Origin: Deltaproteobacteria bacterium
GTDB taxonomy: Bacteria > Desulfobacterota_B > Binatia > UBA9968
Assembly (NCBI GenBank): GCA_030620935.1
Contig: JAUXIP010000112.1
Location: 1 to 6,922 of the forward strand
Direction: 5' to 3'
DNA length: 6,922 nucleotides
Part shown: positions 1 through 6,139 of the stretch, in pieces
Layout of the letters: each line of letters begins with the position of its first letter
Numbering within the stretch: the first letter of the stretch is position 1
Translations under genes and position numbers: made by a program
The notes under the pieces: generated by a model
Told to the model about the DNA's origin: nothing
Databases searched by the model: none
The model's input: the letters and a program-made list of their open reading frames with translations, nothing else

Positions 1-672
1 ACGCCTCCTTCGGCCCGACTTAAGGTGCCTGACCAGCTTCTCGGTTTCTCGAGTTGATAACCCTTTTGCTATGACTTCGCGGGCCACGGTTAAAATCAAC
101 GGCTCACTCGCCAGACCCAGTAAGGCACGGGCCTGTCCAGCGGGTAGATTCCCCTGAGCGACCTCCTGCTGAACCTCCTTAGGAAGGAGCATTAAGCGTA
201 TAGAGTTGGCGATAGCGGGGCGACTCCTACCTACTTTGTCGGCGACCTCTTCCTGGCTCAAGTTGAACTCTTCCTGGAGACGCTGGTAGGCGCCGGCCTC
301 TTCTATTGGGTTGAGATCCTCGCGCTGGAGGTTTTCTATCAATGCCAACTGCAGCGCATCAGTATCACTCGCCTCTCTGACAACTACTGGGACTTCTCTT
401 AGTCCTGCCTTTTGGGCCGCGCGCAATCGCCTCTCGCCTGCTATCAGCTCATATCCGTCTCCGTTGCGCCGAACCAGAAGCGGTTGAATGATACCTTTGT
501 CACGAATCGAAGAGGCGAGCTTGTCGATCTTGGTATCGTCAAAAGAGCGGCGTGGTTGTAGAGAGTTTGGAGCTATCTTGCCGATCTCAACTTGAGCATT
601 GGGTGAGTCTCTACTTGTGCCTGTCTCGGAAATAAGGGCGCGCAGCCCTCTACCCAGTCCCTTCTTCTGCAC
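1..672 (-). CDS. parB: Chromosome-partition protein ParB (Spo0J family), C-terminus cut by window edge
   Basis: ParB binds parS, loads as a CTP-dependent sliding clamp, spreads on neighbouring DNA and stimulates the ParA ATPase, so that replicated origins separate. The reading frame is open from the GTG at 672-670 to the left edge (224 codons; full proteins are about 280-300 residues, so the C-terminal dimerisation domain is missing here). Visible landmarks are the ParA-interacting N-terminus KKGLGRGLRALIS (residues 3-15), the CTP/clamp-domain motif GERRLRA (79-85), the box II stretch beginning ENLQREDLNP (113-122), and a helix-turn-helix of about residues 138-163 (LSQEEVADKVGRSRPAI). The GTG start is supported by a strong Shine-Dalgarno sequence 8 nt upstream and by the conserved N-terminus beginning directly after it. 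The start lies inside the end of parA (23-bp overlap), so the two are almost certainly co-transcribed. Family identity is very secure. Confidence 0.97.
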   Translation of the reverse strand, partial: MQKKGLGRGLRALISETGTSRDSPNAQVEIGKIAPNSLQPRRSFDDTKIDKLASSIRDKGIIQPLLVRRNGDGYELIAGERRLRAAQKAGLREVPVVVREASDTDALQLALIENLQREDLNPIEEAGAYQRLQEEFNLSQEEVADKVGRSRPAIANSIRLMLLPKEVQQEVAQGNLPAGQARALLGLASEPLILTVAREVIAKGLSTRETEKLVRHLKSGRRRR

Positions 673-1447
673 GGCAGTTTTCCTCCTTGTTATTTTGTAT
701 CAGCTCTCTGGCTAGGTCCAAATAGTCCCGCGCCCCGGTGCATTGTGCATCGTATAAAACAACCGGTTTGCCATGACTCGGGCTTTCGCTTATGCGGACG
801 TTGCGATAAATCACGGTTCGAAAGATCTGGTCGGGAAAGTGAGAGCGTATTTCATCGGCGACCTGATGTGAGAGTCTATTTCGAATATCGAACATGGTTA
901 ACAGAATCCCCTCTAAAAAAAGGTTGGGATTCAGCCCTCGTTGAACGAGTCTTAAGGTTTCCAGTAACGAGGTTAGGCCCTCCAGGGCGTAATACTCGCT
1001 TTGGATGGGAACGAGCAAGGAATCCGCAGCGGTTAGAGCATTTAAAGTAAGAAGTCCCAGAGATGGCGGGCAGTCAAGCAGGATGTAATCAAACTCTCGA
1101 TCCATCGACCGGAGGGCCTCTTTGAGCTGCCACTCTCTTTTGTCAATGTTGACAAGCTCAATCTCCGCACCAATAAGATCTCTGGCAGAAGGGACGAGCG
1201 AGAAGTTGGGAAGATCCGTTTGGCAAAGCACCTCCGTTAAAACGCTAGAACCTAAAAGTACTTCGTAAAGACTTGTGGTTCGCTGAGAACGGTCAATGCC
1301 CAAGCCGGTCGTGCTATTTCCCTGCGGGTCCACATCGATTAGTAGAGTCCGCCTGTCGGAAACTGCCAACGAGGCCCCCAAGTTAATTGCGGTCGTGGTT
1401 TTTCCTACTCCACCTTTTTGATTGGCTATAGCTATGACTTTTGTCAC
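650..1447 (-). CDS. parA: Chromosome-partition ATPase ParA (Soj family)
   Basis: A 265-residue deviant-Walker ATPase that binds non-specific nucleoid DNA as an ATP dimer and moves ParB-parS complexes. The deviant Walker A motif is KGGVGKT at residues 11-17, with signature Lys11 and catalytic-loop Lys16. The DVDPQGN motif is at 38-44, Walker B DCPPSLG at 125-131, and the conserved RNVRISESPSHGKP at 215-228. The protein lacks the long N-terminal HTH domain of plasmid type Ia ParA proteins, and its length and context fit a chromosomal Soj. The start is GTG at 1447-1445. An in-frame stop lies a short way upstream and no better start exists in between. No clear Shine-Dalgarno sequence precedes it, and a perfect 6-bp inverted repeat overlaps the start codon. 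The last codons (tail KEENCRAEEGTG) overlap the parB start. Confidence 0.97.
   Translation of the reverse strand: MTKVIAIANQKGGVGKTTTAINLGASLAVSDRRTLLIDVDPQGNSTTGLGIDRSQRTTSLYEVLLGSSVLTEVLCQTDLPNFSLVPSARDLIGAEIELVNIDKREWQLKEALRSMDREFDYILLDCPPSLGLLTLNALTAADSLLVPIQSEYYALEGLTSLLETLRLVQRGLNPNLFLEGILLTMFDIRNRLSHQVADEIRSHFPDQIFRTVIYRNVRISESPSHGKPVVLYDAQCTGARDYLDLARELIQNNKEENCRAEEGTG
681..688 (-). promoter_or_regulatory. Ribosome binding site of parB
   Basis: On the minus strand this reads AAGGAGGA, followed by 8 nt and then GTG at 672-670. It is the best Shine-Dalgarno match seen in the window and fixes the parB start inside the 3' end of parA. Confidence 0.85.
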
Positions 1448-1459
1448 AGATTTATCTGT
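1446..1459. repeat. Inverted repeat overlapping the parA start codon
   Basis: The plus strand reads ACAGAT-TT-ATCTGT, a perfect 6-bp inverted repeat with a 2-bp spacer. It covers two bases of the GTG start and the place where a Shine-Dalgarno sequence would lie; none is evident there. It could be an operator for autoregulation or could limit translation initiation. A function is inferred only from its position. Confidence 0.45.
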
Positions 1460-1466
1460 AAAATCA

Positions 1467-1510
1467 ACAGGTTATAAAACTTCTACCTGTGTCCATTCAT
1501 TATCACAGGG
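1467..1510. repeat. Three alternating ACCTGT/ACAGG units upstream of parA
   Basis: ACAGGT (1467-1472), ACCTGT (1485-1490) and CACAGG (1504-1509) alternate in orientation. Both adjacent pairs form inverted repeats with a 12-nt spacer: 1467-1472 with 1485-1490, and 1486-1491 (CCTGTG) with 1504-1509. The even spacing in the parA upstream gap suggests a protein-binding array, but the units are short and chance is possible. Confidence 0.35.
1499..1507 (-). promoter_or_regulatory. Possible extended -10 element for parAB
   Basis: On the minus strand the bases read TGTGATAAT, a TGn extension plus GATAAT (5 of 6 to TATAAT), about 50 bp before the parA GTG. No convincing -35 is found at 16-18 bp. It overlaps the third repeat unit, so a regulator bound there would compete with polymerase. 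This is a weak call; parAB may instead be read through from mnmG. Confidence 0.25.
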
Positions 1511-1526
1511 AGGTTAAAAAGGAAAG

Positions 1527-1562
1527 AAAAAAATCGGTTTCACGTGAAACAGGGCTTTTTTT
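1527..1562 (-). terminator. Possible weak terminator of mnmG built on the parS palindrome
   Basis: On the minus strand, 40 bp after the mnmG stop codon, the parS palindrome is followed by CGA and seven T (1533-1527). On the plus strand it is also followed, after a few bases, by seven T (1556-1562), so the layout is symmetric. As RNA the stem would be only about 5 bp around an ACGU loop, which is weak for a rho-independent terminator. The layout resembles a terminator but the hairpin energy is doubtful. Confidence 0.3.
1536..1551. promoter_or_regulatory. parS: parS site 1 (ParB-binding centromere), downstream of mnmG
   Basis: The sequence GGTTTCACGTGAAACA matches the chromosomal parS consensus TGTTTCACGTGAAACA at 15 of 16 positions. 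The 14-bp core GTTTCACGTGAAAC is a perfect palindrome. It lies in the gap between mnmG and parA, near the genes for the proteins that use it, as is common for origin-proximal parS sites. Runs of seven A (1527-1533) and seven T (1556-1562) flank it. Confidence 0.93.
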
Positions 1563-1591
1563 AAAAGGGATAACAGTGGAGTTGCGAAACT

Positions 1592-3469
1592 TTATGCAAC
1601 CTTGCGCTTCTTTAGGTAAACAGAAACAAGCGATATGGCAGCCGGCGTAATGCCGGAAATTCTGTATGCCTGCCCGAGTGAGCGTGGTCTGATTTTCGTG
1701 AGTTTATCTCTAGCCTCAAGCGACAGACCTCTTATCGTGGAATAATCTATGTCTATAGGGATGCGAACATTTTCCATCTTTTTAAACCTTTCCACTCCCT
1801 CGAGCTGCCGCTCTACATAACCCGAATATTTAATTTCCACTTCAGCCTGCAAGCCTATGGCGAGAGGAAGCGACCCGATCTCTGGAGCGAAAAGATCCAT
1901 TTGGTTGAATGAGATTTCCGGACGGCGGAGGAGTTGAGCTAGAGAAGCCTGATTCCGTAATGGAGCGGATCCAATTGACCTCAGCTTTTCGTTCACATCA
2001 GAGGTGGAGGTAACATAAGTATTTCCGAGCAATTTAGCTATTTCTGAAATTTTGCCCTTTTTTTCTTGCATTCTTTGATACGCATCCGAGGTCACCAGGC
2101 CTATTTTATAGGCTATTTCCGTAAGACGCAGGTCGGCATTGTCTTCGCGTAAAAGAAGACGGTATTCAGCCCGTGAGGTAAACATTCTGTAGGGCTCGCC
2201 ATCAGTCCCTTTAGTCACTAAATCATCAATAAGAACAGCAATATAGGCTTGATTCCGATCTAGAATGAGGGGCTCTTCGCCGCGTAAGCTAAGCACGGCA
2301 TTTATCCCTCCCATAATACCTTGCGCTGCGGCCTCCTCGTAGCCAGTAGTACCATTGATCTGACCGGCTAAGTAAAGTCCTTTTATGGCCTTGGTTTCCA
2401 GTGATGGATAAAGTTGTGTTGGATCTGCATAGTCATACTCTATCGCATAGCCAGGTCTCATAATCTCAGCCTGTTCGAGTCCCTTGATGGAGTGGACCAT
2501 CTCGACTTGAATATCTAGGGGAAGACTAGTGGAAAGGCCATTCGGATAGACTTCAGTTGTATGGTAGCCTTCTGGCTCTAGAAATATCTGATGTCTTTGC
2601 TTATCGGCAAAACGAACTATCTTGTCCTCGATAGACGGGCAGTAACGTGGACCCCGGCTCCTAATGATCCCAGAATACATAGGCGAGCGGTGCAAGGCAG
2701 AACGTATAATTTCATGGGTGTGGTCGTTGGTATAAGTTATATGACATGGAATCTGTTTCTGCCTTATCCTATCGTTCGAAAATGAGAAAGGAATCGGCTG
2801 TTCATCTCCATATTGAGCGTCAAGCCGGGAATAGGCGATAGTCCTGGTATCCAGACGGGGGCATGTGCCGGTCTTAAGGCGTCCAATTGTAAAGCCTAGT
2901 TCTCTAAGCGAGTCACTTAGACCTTGGACAGCAAAGTCACCGGCCCTCCCGGCAGAATAGTTTTTATCTCCCACATGGATAAGACCTTTGAGAAATGTTC
3001 CCGTTGTCAAGATTACCTTACGGCCTTGGAAAACTTCGCCAATCTGGCTCTCCACTCCTTTTATTTCATCTTTCTCTAGTAAAAGCCGCTCCACACTTGC
3101 CTGACGTAGGGTAAGGTTAGGGCAGTTCTCCAGGACTCTTTTCATTCTCTGTCGGTATAATGCTTTGTCGGCCTGCGCTCGGGATGCACGCACCGCTGGG
3201 CCCTTCCTGGTGTTTAGTACTCGGAATTGGATACCGGTCTCGTCGATGGCCTTTCCCATTTCTCCACCCAATGCATCGATTTCCTTAACCAAATGGCCTT
3301 TCCCGATTCCGCCTATCGCGGGATTGCAGGACATTTGACCAATATGATCGAGATTCAATGTCAGCATCAGGGTTTTGCATCCCATCCTGGCGGCAGCGAG
3401 AGCCGCTTCAATACCAGCATGGCCGGCACCAACCACAATAATGTCATAGCGTTTTTCTCTGGTGGTCAT
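1592..3469 (-). CDS. mnmG: tRNA uridine-5-carboxymethylaminomethyl modification enzyme MnmG (GidA)
   Basis: The FAD-dependent partner of MnmE. Together they add aminomethyl or carboxymethylaminomethyl groups at C5 of the wobble uridine (U34) of several tRNAs, using methylene-tetrahydrofolate and ammonium or glycine. The protein has 625 residues, the usual length. The N-terminal dinucleotide-binding motif is VGAGHAG (13-19). The signature [13 protein letters not shown] surrounds Cys48, and the second reactive cysteine is Cys277 in [11 protein letters not shown], numbered as in E. coli. A second FAD-contact block is [20 protein letters not shown] (364-383), and [20 protein letters not shown] follows near 429-448. 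The C-terminal MnmE/tRNA-binding helical domain ends in [13 protein letters not shown]. The residue after GHAG is Ile20 where many homologues have Cys; I do not expect this to matter. The ATG at 3469 puts the FAD motif at the normal distance. The start codon is preceded by a parS-like palindrome instead of a clear Shine-Dalgarno sequence. mnmE lies 76 bp upstream. Confidence 0.98.
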   Translation of the reverse strand: MTTREKRYDIIVVGAGHAGIEAALAAARMGCKTLMLTLNLDHIGQMSCNPAIGGIGKGHLVKEIDALGGEMGKAIDETGIQFRVLNTRKGPAVRASRAQADKALYRQRMKRVLENCPNLTLRQASVERLLLEKDEIKGVESQIGEVFQGRKVILTTGTFLKGLIHVGDKNYSAGRAGDFAVQGLSDSLRELGFTIGRLKTGTCPRLDTRTIAYSRLDAQYGDEQPIPFSFSNDRIRQKQIPCHITYTNDHTHEIIRSALHRSPMYSGIIRSRGPRYCPSIEDKIVRFADKQRHQIFLEPEGYHTTEVYPNGLSTSLPLDIQVEMVHSIKGLEQAEIMRPGYAIEYDYADPTQLYPSLETKAIKGLYLAGQINGTTGYEEAAAQGIMGGINAVLSLRGEEPLILDRNQAYIAVLIDDLVTKGTDGEPYRMFTSRAEYRLLLREDNADLRLTEIAYKIGLVTSDAYQRMQEKKGKISEIAKLLGNTYVTSTSDVNEKLRSIGSAPLRNQASLAQLLRRPEISFNQMDLFAPEIGSLPLAIGLQAEVEIKYSGYVERQLEGVERFKKMENVRIPIDIDYSTIRGLSLEARDKLTKIRPRSLGQAYRISGITPAAISLVSVYLKKRKVA

Positions 3470-3472
3470 AAC

Positions 3473-3488
3473 CGTTCCACGTGAAACA
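3473..3488. promoter_or_regulatory. parS: parS site 2, abutting the mnmG start codon
   Basis: The sequence CGTTCCACGTGAAACA differs from the common variant TGTTCCACGTGAAACA only at the first base (14 of 16 to the strictly palindromic form). It ends 3 bp before the mnmG ATG (3469-3467) and so occupies the ribosome-binding region of that gene. It lies 1,937 bp, centre to centre, from parS site 1. ParB binding here could block transcription into mnmG; that effect is inferred. Confidence 0.85.
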
Positions 3489-3491
3489 TTA

Positions 3492-3500
3492 AGTATAACA
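3492..3500 (-). promoter_or_regulatory. Possible extended -10 element for mnmG
   Basis: The minus strand reads TGTTATACT, a TGn extension plus TATACT (5 of 6 to TATAAT), within a very AT-rich gap. There is no good -35. A start about 7 bp downstream would fall inside parS site 2, leaving a 5' leader of roughly 16 nt. mnmG could instead be expressed only by read-through from mnmE, as no terminator hairpin with a T-run is seen in the gap. Confidence 0.3.
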
Positions 3501-3547
3501 GTATTCTATTAATATACTCTATTGTATTAATCACTGTAATATATACT
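3492..3547. repeat. AT-rich gap with imperfect inverted repeat between mnmE and mnmG
   Basis: Left arm AGTATAACAGT (3492-3502) and right arm ACTGTaataTATACT (3533-3547) are reverse complements apart from a 4-bp insertion. A second TATACT (3513-3518) and two TATTAAT copies lie between them. The gap is far richer in A+T than the genes on either side and contains parS site 2 at its mnmG end. Its role is unknown; it may be promoter DNA or an easily bent or unwound segment. Confidence 0.4.
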
Positions 3548-4922
3548 ATTTTCCAATGCAAAAATTTGCAAAAATACGTTCTAAAATATCGTCGCTAGTG
3601 ACCGATCCAACCACGTCCTCAAGTCCATTCTTAGCTCCCTGCAGGTCTACTGCTACTATTTCTGGTGGTAATCCATTATGGAGTGCCTCAACTGCTGCTG
3701 CTAGATTCTCTTGTGTCCTCTCCAAGGCTGCTTTATGGCGGAGGTTGTTTATTACGACGGGCATCTCGCTGTAAGCCCCCAAGAGGAGTTTCCGCAGAGC
3801 CTGCTTTAGTTCTTCCAGGCCAGCTCCATTTTTCGCCGATACCGAAAACACCGCTAATCCCGGAGCTTGCTCCGCTAATTCATGGGCGTCCAGCTTTTGC
3901 GAGAGGTCGTTTTTGTTGATAACTACCAGTCCCTTTTTTTCTTTCATGGCCGCTATAACAGCGCGATCCTCGCCGCTCAACGGGGCTGACCCATCCAACA
4001 CAACCAGGGTCGCTTCAGCTTCACCGAGCCGTCTAAGCGAAAACTCGACCCCTATTTTTTCCACCTGATCCTTGGTCTCCCGGATACCTGCGGTATCCCA
4101 AAGAACAACCGGCAAACCGCCGAGATTAATACTTTCTTCGATAACATCTCTCGTAGTTCCCGGCACTGGAGTAACAATAACTCGCTCTTCGCCGAGAAGC
4201 GAGTTCAGAAGGCTGGATTTCCCTACATTCGGCTTTCCCGCAATACACACCCTGGCTCCTTCACGAAAGAGTCTTCCCCACTCATAGCTCGCGATGAGTT
4301 TCGAGATCGTAGCCCGGAGTCCCACAATCTTGCTTGCCAACTGTTCTCTCTGCAGCAGCTCGATCTCCTCTTCGGGGAAATCGATCGCCGCTTCTACCTG
4401 AACGAGAATATCGAGCAACCCCTCTCGCAGTTCCCCCACCCATTTTGAGAGCTCACCCTGCACCTGCTTTAGGGCAAGCTTTATTCCTTCGTCCGTGCGA
4501 GTTCGGATGAGATCGAGCACCGCCTCTGCCTGCGCCAGATCGAGTCTGCCGTTGAGAAAGGCCCTCTGGGTAAACTCTCCCGGCTCAGCATGGCGGGCGC
4601 CTCGTGATAAAATCAACTCCAACACCCGGCGCACCAAAAAAGGCCCTCCGTGCCAGTGGACTTCCGCTACATCCTCTCCTGTGTAACTGTGCGGTTTACG
4701 CATCAAGGTGAGCAGGACCTCGTCTAGAGCGGCTCCGCTATGCGGATCCCGGATTGCTCCGTGGTAAAGCATATGAGATCGTAGAATACTGTTTCTCCCG
4801 CTGTTGCGAGAGAAAATTTCTTTGCTTATGCGCTCAGCATCAGGGCCGCTGATGCGCACGATCGCCACCCCTCCTTCCCCCATGGGCGTAGCCACGGCTG
4901 CTATTGTGTCTTCCTTGTACAT
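3546..4922 (-). CDS. mnmE: tRNA modification GTPase MnmE (TrmE)
   Basis: A 458-residue GTPase that works with MnmG to modify U34 of tRNAs; G-domain dimerisation drives the reaction. The N-terminal folate-binding domain begins with DTIAAVATPMGEGGVAIVRI (5-24) and includes HAEPGEFTQRAFLNGRLDLA (111-130). The inserted G domain shows G1 GKPNVGKS (229-236), G2 within GTTRD (255-259), G3 DTAG (276-279), G4 NKND (336-339) and a G5-like SAK (362-364). The protein ends with the family's invariant C-terminal motif CIGK (455-458), whose cysteine is needed for modification. The ATG at 4922 is followed at once by the conserved N-terminus. A modest GAGG (4932-4935, minus strand) lies 9 nt upstream, and an in-frame stop directly precedes the start. 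Usual upstream neighbours such as yidC and jag are not present here; the DNA beyond is a divergent intergenic region. Confidence 0.98.
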   Translation of the reverse strand: MYKEDTIAAVATPMGEGGVAIVRISGPDAERISKEIFSRNSGRNSILRSHMLYHGAIRDPHSGAALDEVLLTLMRKPHSYTGEDVAEVHWHGGPFLVRRVLELILSRGARHAEPGEFTQRAFLNGRLDLAQAEAVLDLIRTRTDEGIKLALKQVQGELSKWVGELREGLLDILVQVEAAIDFPEEEIELLQREQLASKIVGLRATISKLIASYEWGRLFREGARVCIAGKPNVGKSSLLNSLLGEERVIVTPVPGTTRDVIEESINLGGLPVVLWDTAGIRETKDQVEKIGVEFSLRRLGEAEATLVVLDGSAPLSGEDRAVIAAMKEKKGLVVINKNDLSQKLDAHELAEQAPGLAVFSVSAKNGAGLEELKQALRKLLLGAYSEMPVVINNLRHKAALERTQENLAAAVEALHNGLPPEIVAVDLQGAKNGLEDVVGSVTSDDILERIFANFCIGK

Positions 4923-5067
4923 TCAAAGAGGCCTCATCTTAGCAATATTTTGCTTGAAGGCAATATAGAATTTGGCGATGTTTGCCTCCCAAATTAAGGG
5001 CCTCGATGAGAGGGCAGAGTTTCCGCCAACGAGACATCTGGAGCGAAGGGACAGGACAGTTCCCTTA

Positions 5068-5079
5068 ATATAATTATAT
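5068..5079. promoter_or_regulatory. Palindromic -10-like box (both strands)
   Basis: ATATAATTATAT is a perfect 12-bp palindrome, so a consensus TATAAT is read on both strands (5069-5074 plus, 5078-5073 minus). Leftward use would give mnmE a leader of about 145 nt. Rightward use would give an RNA of about 170 nt ending at the terminator at 5229-5251. No TTGACA-like -35 stands 16-18 bp away on either strand, so this is a candidate only. Confidence 0.3.
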
Positions 5080-5182
5080 GTGATGCTTCGTTTAGCGATG
5101 GGGCACCTTACAATGCTGTTGGAGATTTCCATGCTGGCGCCGGTCAAAAGACCCACCTAAAGTGGCCAGAATGTGACAAAAT

Positions 5183-5195
5183 CCGAGAAACTCGG
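5183..5195. repeat. Small hairpin CCGAG-AAA-CTCGG
   Basis: A perfect 5-bp stem with a 3-nt loop, about 35 bp before the rightward terminator. No T-run follows it. It could be part of a structured RNA that ends at that terminator; alone it is weak evidence. Confidence 0.35.
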
Positions 5196-5228
5196 GGGAG
5201 CGAGGTTCGTCCCGACAGGCCATAATTG

Positions 5229-5251
5229 TTCGGCCCAGAGGGCCGAATTTT
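5229..5251 (+). terminator. Rho-independent terminator, rightward, with no obvious gene before it
   Basis: The stem TTCGGCCC (5229-5236) and GGGCCGAA (5240-5247) is perfect over 8 bp with a 3-nt loop AGA, and is followed by TTTT (5248-5251). The minus-strand flank has no T-run, so the signal points right. The only gene to its left, mnmE, runs away from it. It may end a small RNA or stop stray transcription before it enters the mlaC promoter. Confidence 0.75.
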
Positions 5252-5338
5252 CCCTAAAAAGACCACTCTAATTGCTGCACTCCAGAAAATCCTTTTAAAC
5301 AAGGGTAGCCTCGGGAAATCAAACCATCTCCAAGGTAT

Positions 5339-5354
5339 TGGCACAATTGCTGCT
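5339..5354 (+). promoter_or_regulatory. Sigma-54 (RpoN)-like promoter of the mlaC-like gene
   Basis: TGGCAC-AATTG-CTGCT keeps the full -24 block TGGCAC, the required GG-N10-GC spacing and TGC in the -12 block (consensus TTGC, here CTGC). The predicted start is near 5365, leaving a leader of about 54 nt before the ATG at 5419. Expression would then need an enhancer-binding activator; no activator gene or clear upstream enhancer repeats are visible. Confidence 0.5.
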
Positions 5355-5418
5355 TAACTCCCTGTAAAGACAATTCCAACCCGGCCTCGATGTCACCGAT
5401 GGAAAAAGGGGGAAGAAA

Positions 5419-6099
5419 ATGAGAAAATACAAAACTATGGTTCTGGTCACGCTTCATTTTCTTCTTTACGTTGCAGTCCCATTCCAACTAAGCGCAGGCA
5501 CACCTACCGACCAGATCCGAGTCACGGTGGAAAAAGTCCGGTCTGTACTCAAGAGTCGCGGCTCTCTATCTTCCGCGAGAGGGACGAAACTACAAAACCA
5601 ATTGCAACAGATTCTTTACCCACGGTTTGACTTTGTCGAGAAAGCCAAGCGTTCGTTGGGATCGCATTGGCGGCATCGCACCCCGGAGGAACAACAGGAG
5701 TTCGTAAAGATCTTTGCGGATCATCTCACCCGCTCTTTTCTTTTTCAAATTGAATCCCTCAAGGACGGACTTTTTTTCTACACTCGAGAGAGCCAGGATG
5801 AAGATTACGCCGAGGTAGATTCAAAAATAGTCGCAAAAGATGGAGATGAATACTCCATCAACTATAGGCTCCATCTCTTAAACGAGGATTGGAAGATCTA
5901 CGATATCGTGATCGAGAACGTCAGTATCATTAACAACTACCGGTCTCAGTTTCACCGCATTATCACGGACGATTCCTACGAAGAGCTACTCCGCAGGATG
6001 AAGAACACACCAGATCGGGGGAGTAAGGCGGAAGAGTTGCGGGCAATCCGCGGATTGATGATTATGAGCATTTTTGCGAAAAGCTCTAAATCAAAGTAA
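5419..6099 (+). CDS. MlaC/Ttg2D-family periplasmic phospholipid-binding protein
   Basis: A 226-residue exported protein of the MlaC (Ttg2D, YrbC) family. These carry phospholipids across the periplasm between the outer membrane and an inner-membrane Mla ABC transporter. The N-terminus MRKYKTM is followed by a hydrophobic stretch (about 8-23) and a plausible signal-peptidase I site after Ala26 (QLSA|G). Family landmarks are ILYPRFDF (65-72), SLGSHWRHRTPEEQQEF (79-95), a DYAEVDSKIV strand (129-138), INYRLHLLNEDWKIYDIVIE (147-166) and NNYRSQFHRII (172-182). A charged tail of some 30 residues extends beyond the usual core. The ATG has a purine-rich AGGGGG (5407-5412) 6 nt upstream. No mlaD, mlaE or mlaF is adjacent, so it is an orphan here. 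The related hopanoid-associated HpnM is an alternative, but no hopanoid gene is visible. Confidence 0.9.
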   Translation: MRKYKTMVLVTLHFLLYVAVPFQLSAGTPTDQIRVTVEKVRSVLKSRGSLSSARGTKLQNQLQQILYPRFDFVEKAKRSLGSHWRHRTPEEQQEFVKIFADHLTRSFLFQIESLKDGLFFYTRESQDEDYAEVDSKIVAKDGDEYSINYRLHLLNEDWKIYDIVIENVSIINNYRSQFHRIITDDSYEELLRRMKNTPDRGSKAEELRAIRGLMIMSIFAKSSKSK

Positions 6100-6117
6100 C
6101 GCTTTCCTTTCTCTTTC

Positions 6118-6139
6118 CCCGCCCATGATGTTCGGCGGG
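6118..6139. repeat. GC-rich hairpin downstream of the mlaC-like gene
   Basis: CCCGCC (6118-6123) and GGCGGG (6134-6139) form a 6-bp stem with a 10-nt loop, 18 bp after the mlaC stop codon. No T-run follows on either strand. It could protect or help end the mlaC transcript, but it is not a standard rho-independent terminator. Confidence 0.35.

Larger units (their letters stand above)
4923..5418. other. Divergent intergenic region between mnmE and mlaC
   Basis: I find no convincing gene in these 496 bp: the short open frames on both strands have no recognisable protein motif. What it does hold are a palindromic ATATAATTATAT, small hairpins (AAGGGA/TCCCTT at 5046-5066; CCGAG-AAA-CTCGG at 5183-5195), a strong rightward terminator (5229-5251) and a sigma-54-like promoter (5339-5354). 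It must also carry the promoter for the leftward mnmE block. The departure from the usual yidC-mnmE order suggests a rearrangement boundary in or near this region. Confidence 0.6.

Noticed and set aside
650..672. parA-parB overlap as a frameshift or fusion
   Set aside because: Both proteins have complete, conserved ends and parB has its own strong ribosome site, so it is an ordinary translational overlap.
745..1050. 101-codon plus-strand frame inside parA
   Set aside because: It lies wholly antisense to the highly conserved parA and shows no protein family features. The same holds for the plus-strand frames within mnmG and mnmE.
1498..1510. Possible DnaA box near parA
   Set aside because: TTATCACAG resembles TTATCCACA only if a base is removed. 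No proper DnaA box cluster was found, so no origin is called in this window.
4923..5156. 77-codon minus-strand frame ending directly before mnmE
   Set aside because: No recognisable motif, and no supporting ribosome site noted. It spans hairpins and the palindromic -10-like box, so it is best seen as a chance frame.
5144..5487. Minus-strand frames of 66 and 77 codons in the mnmE-mlaC gap
   Set aside because: They overlap each other, the terminator hairpin and the mlaC promoter/start, and resemble no known family.
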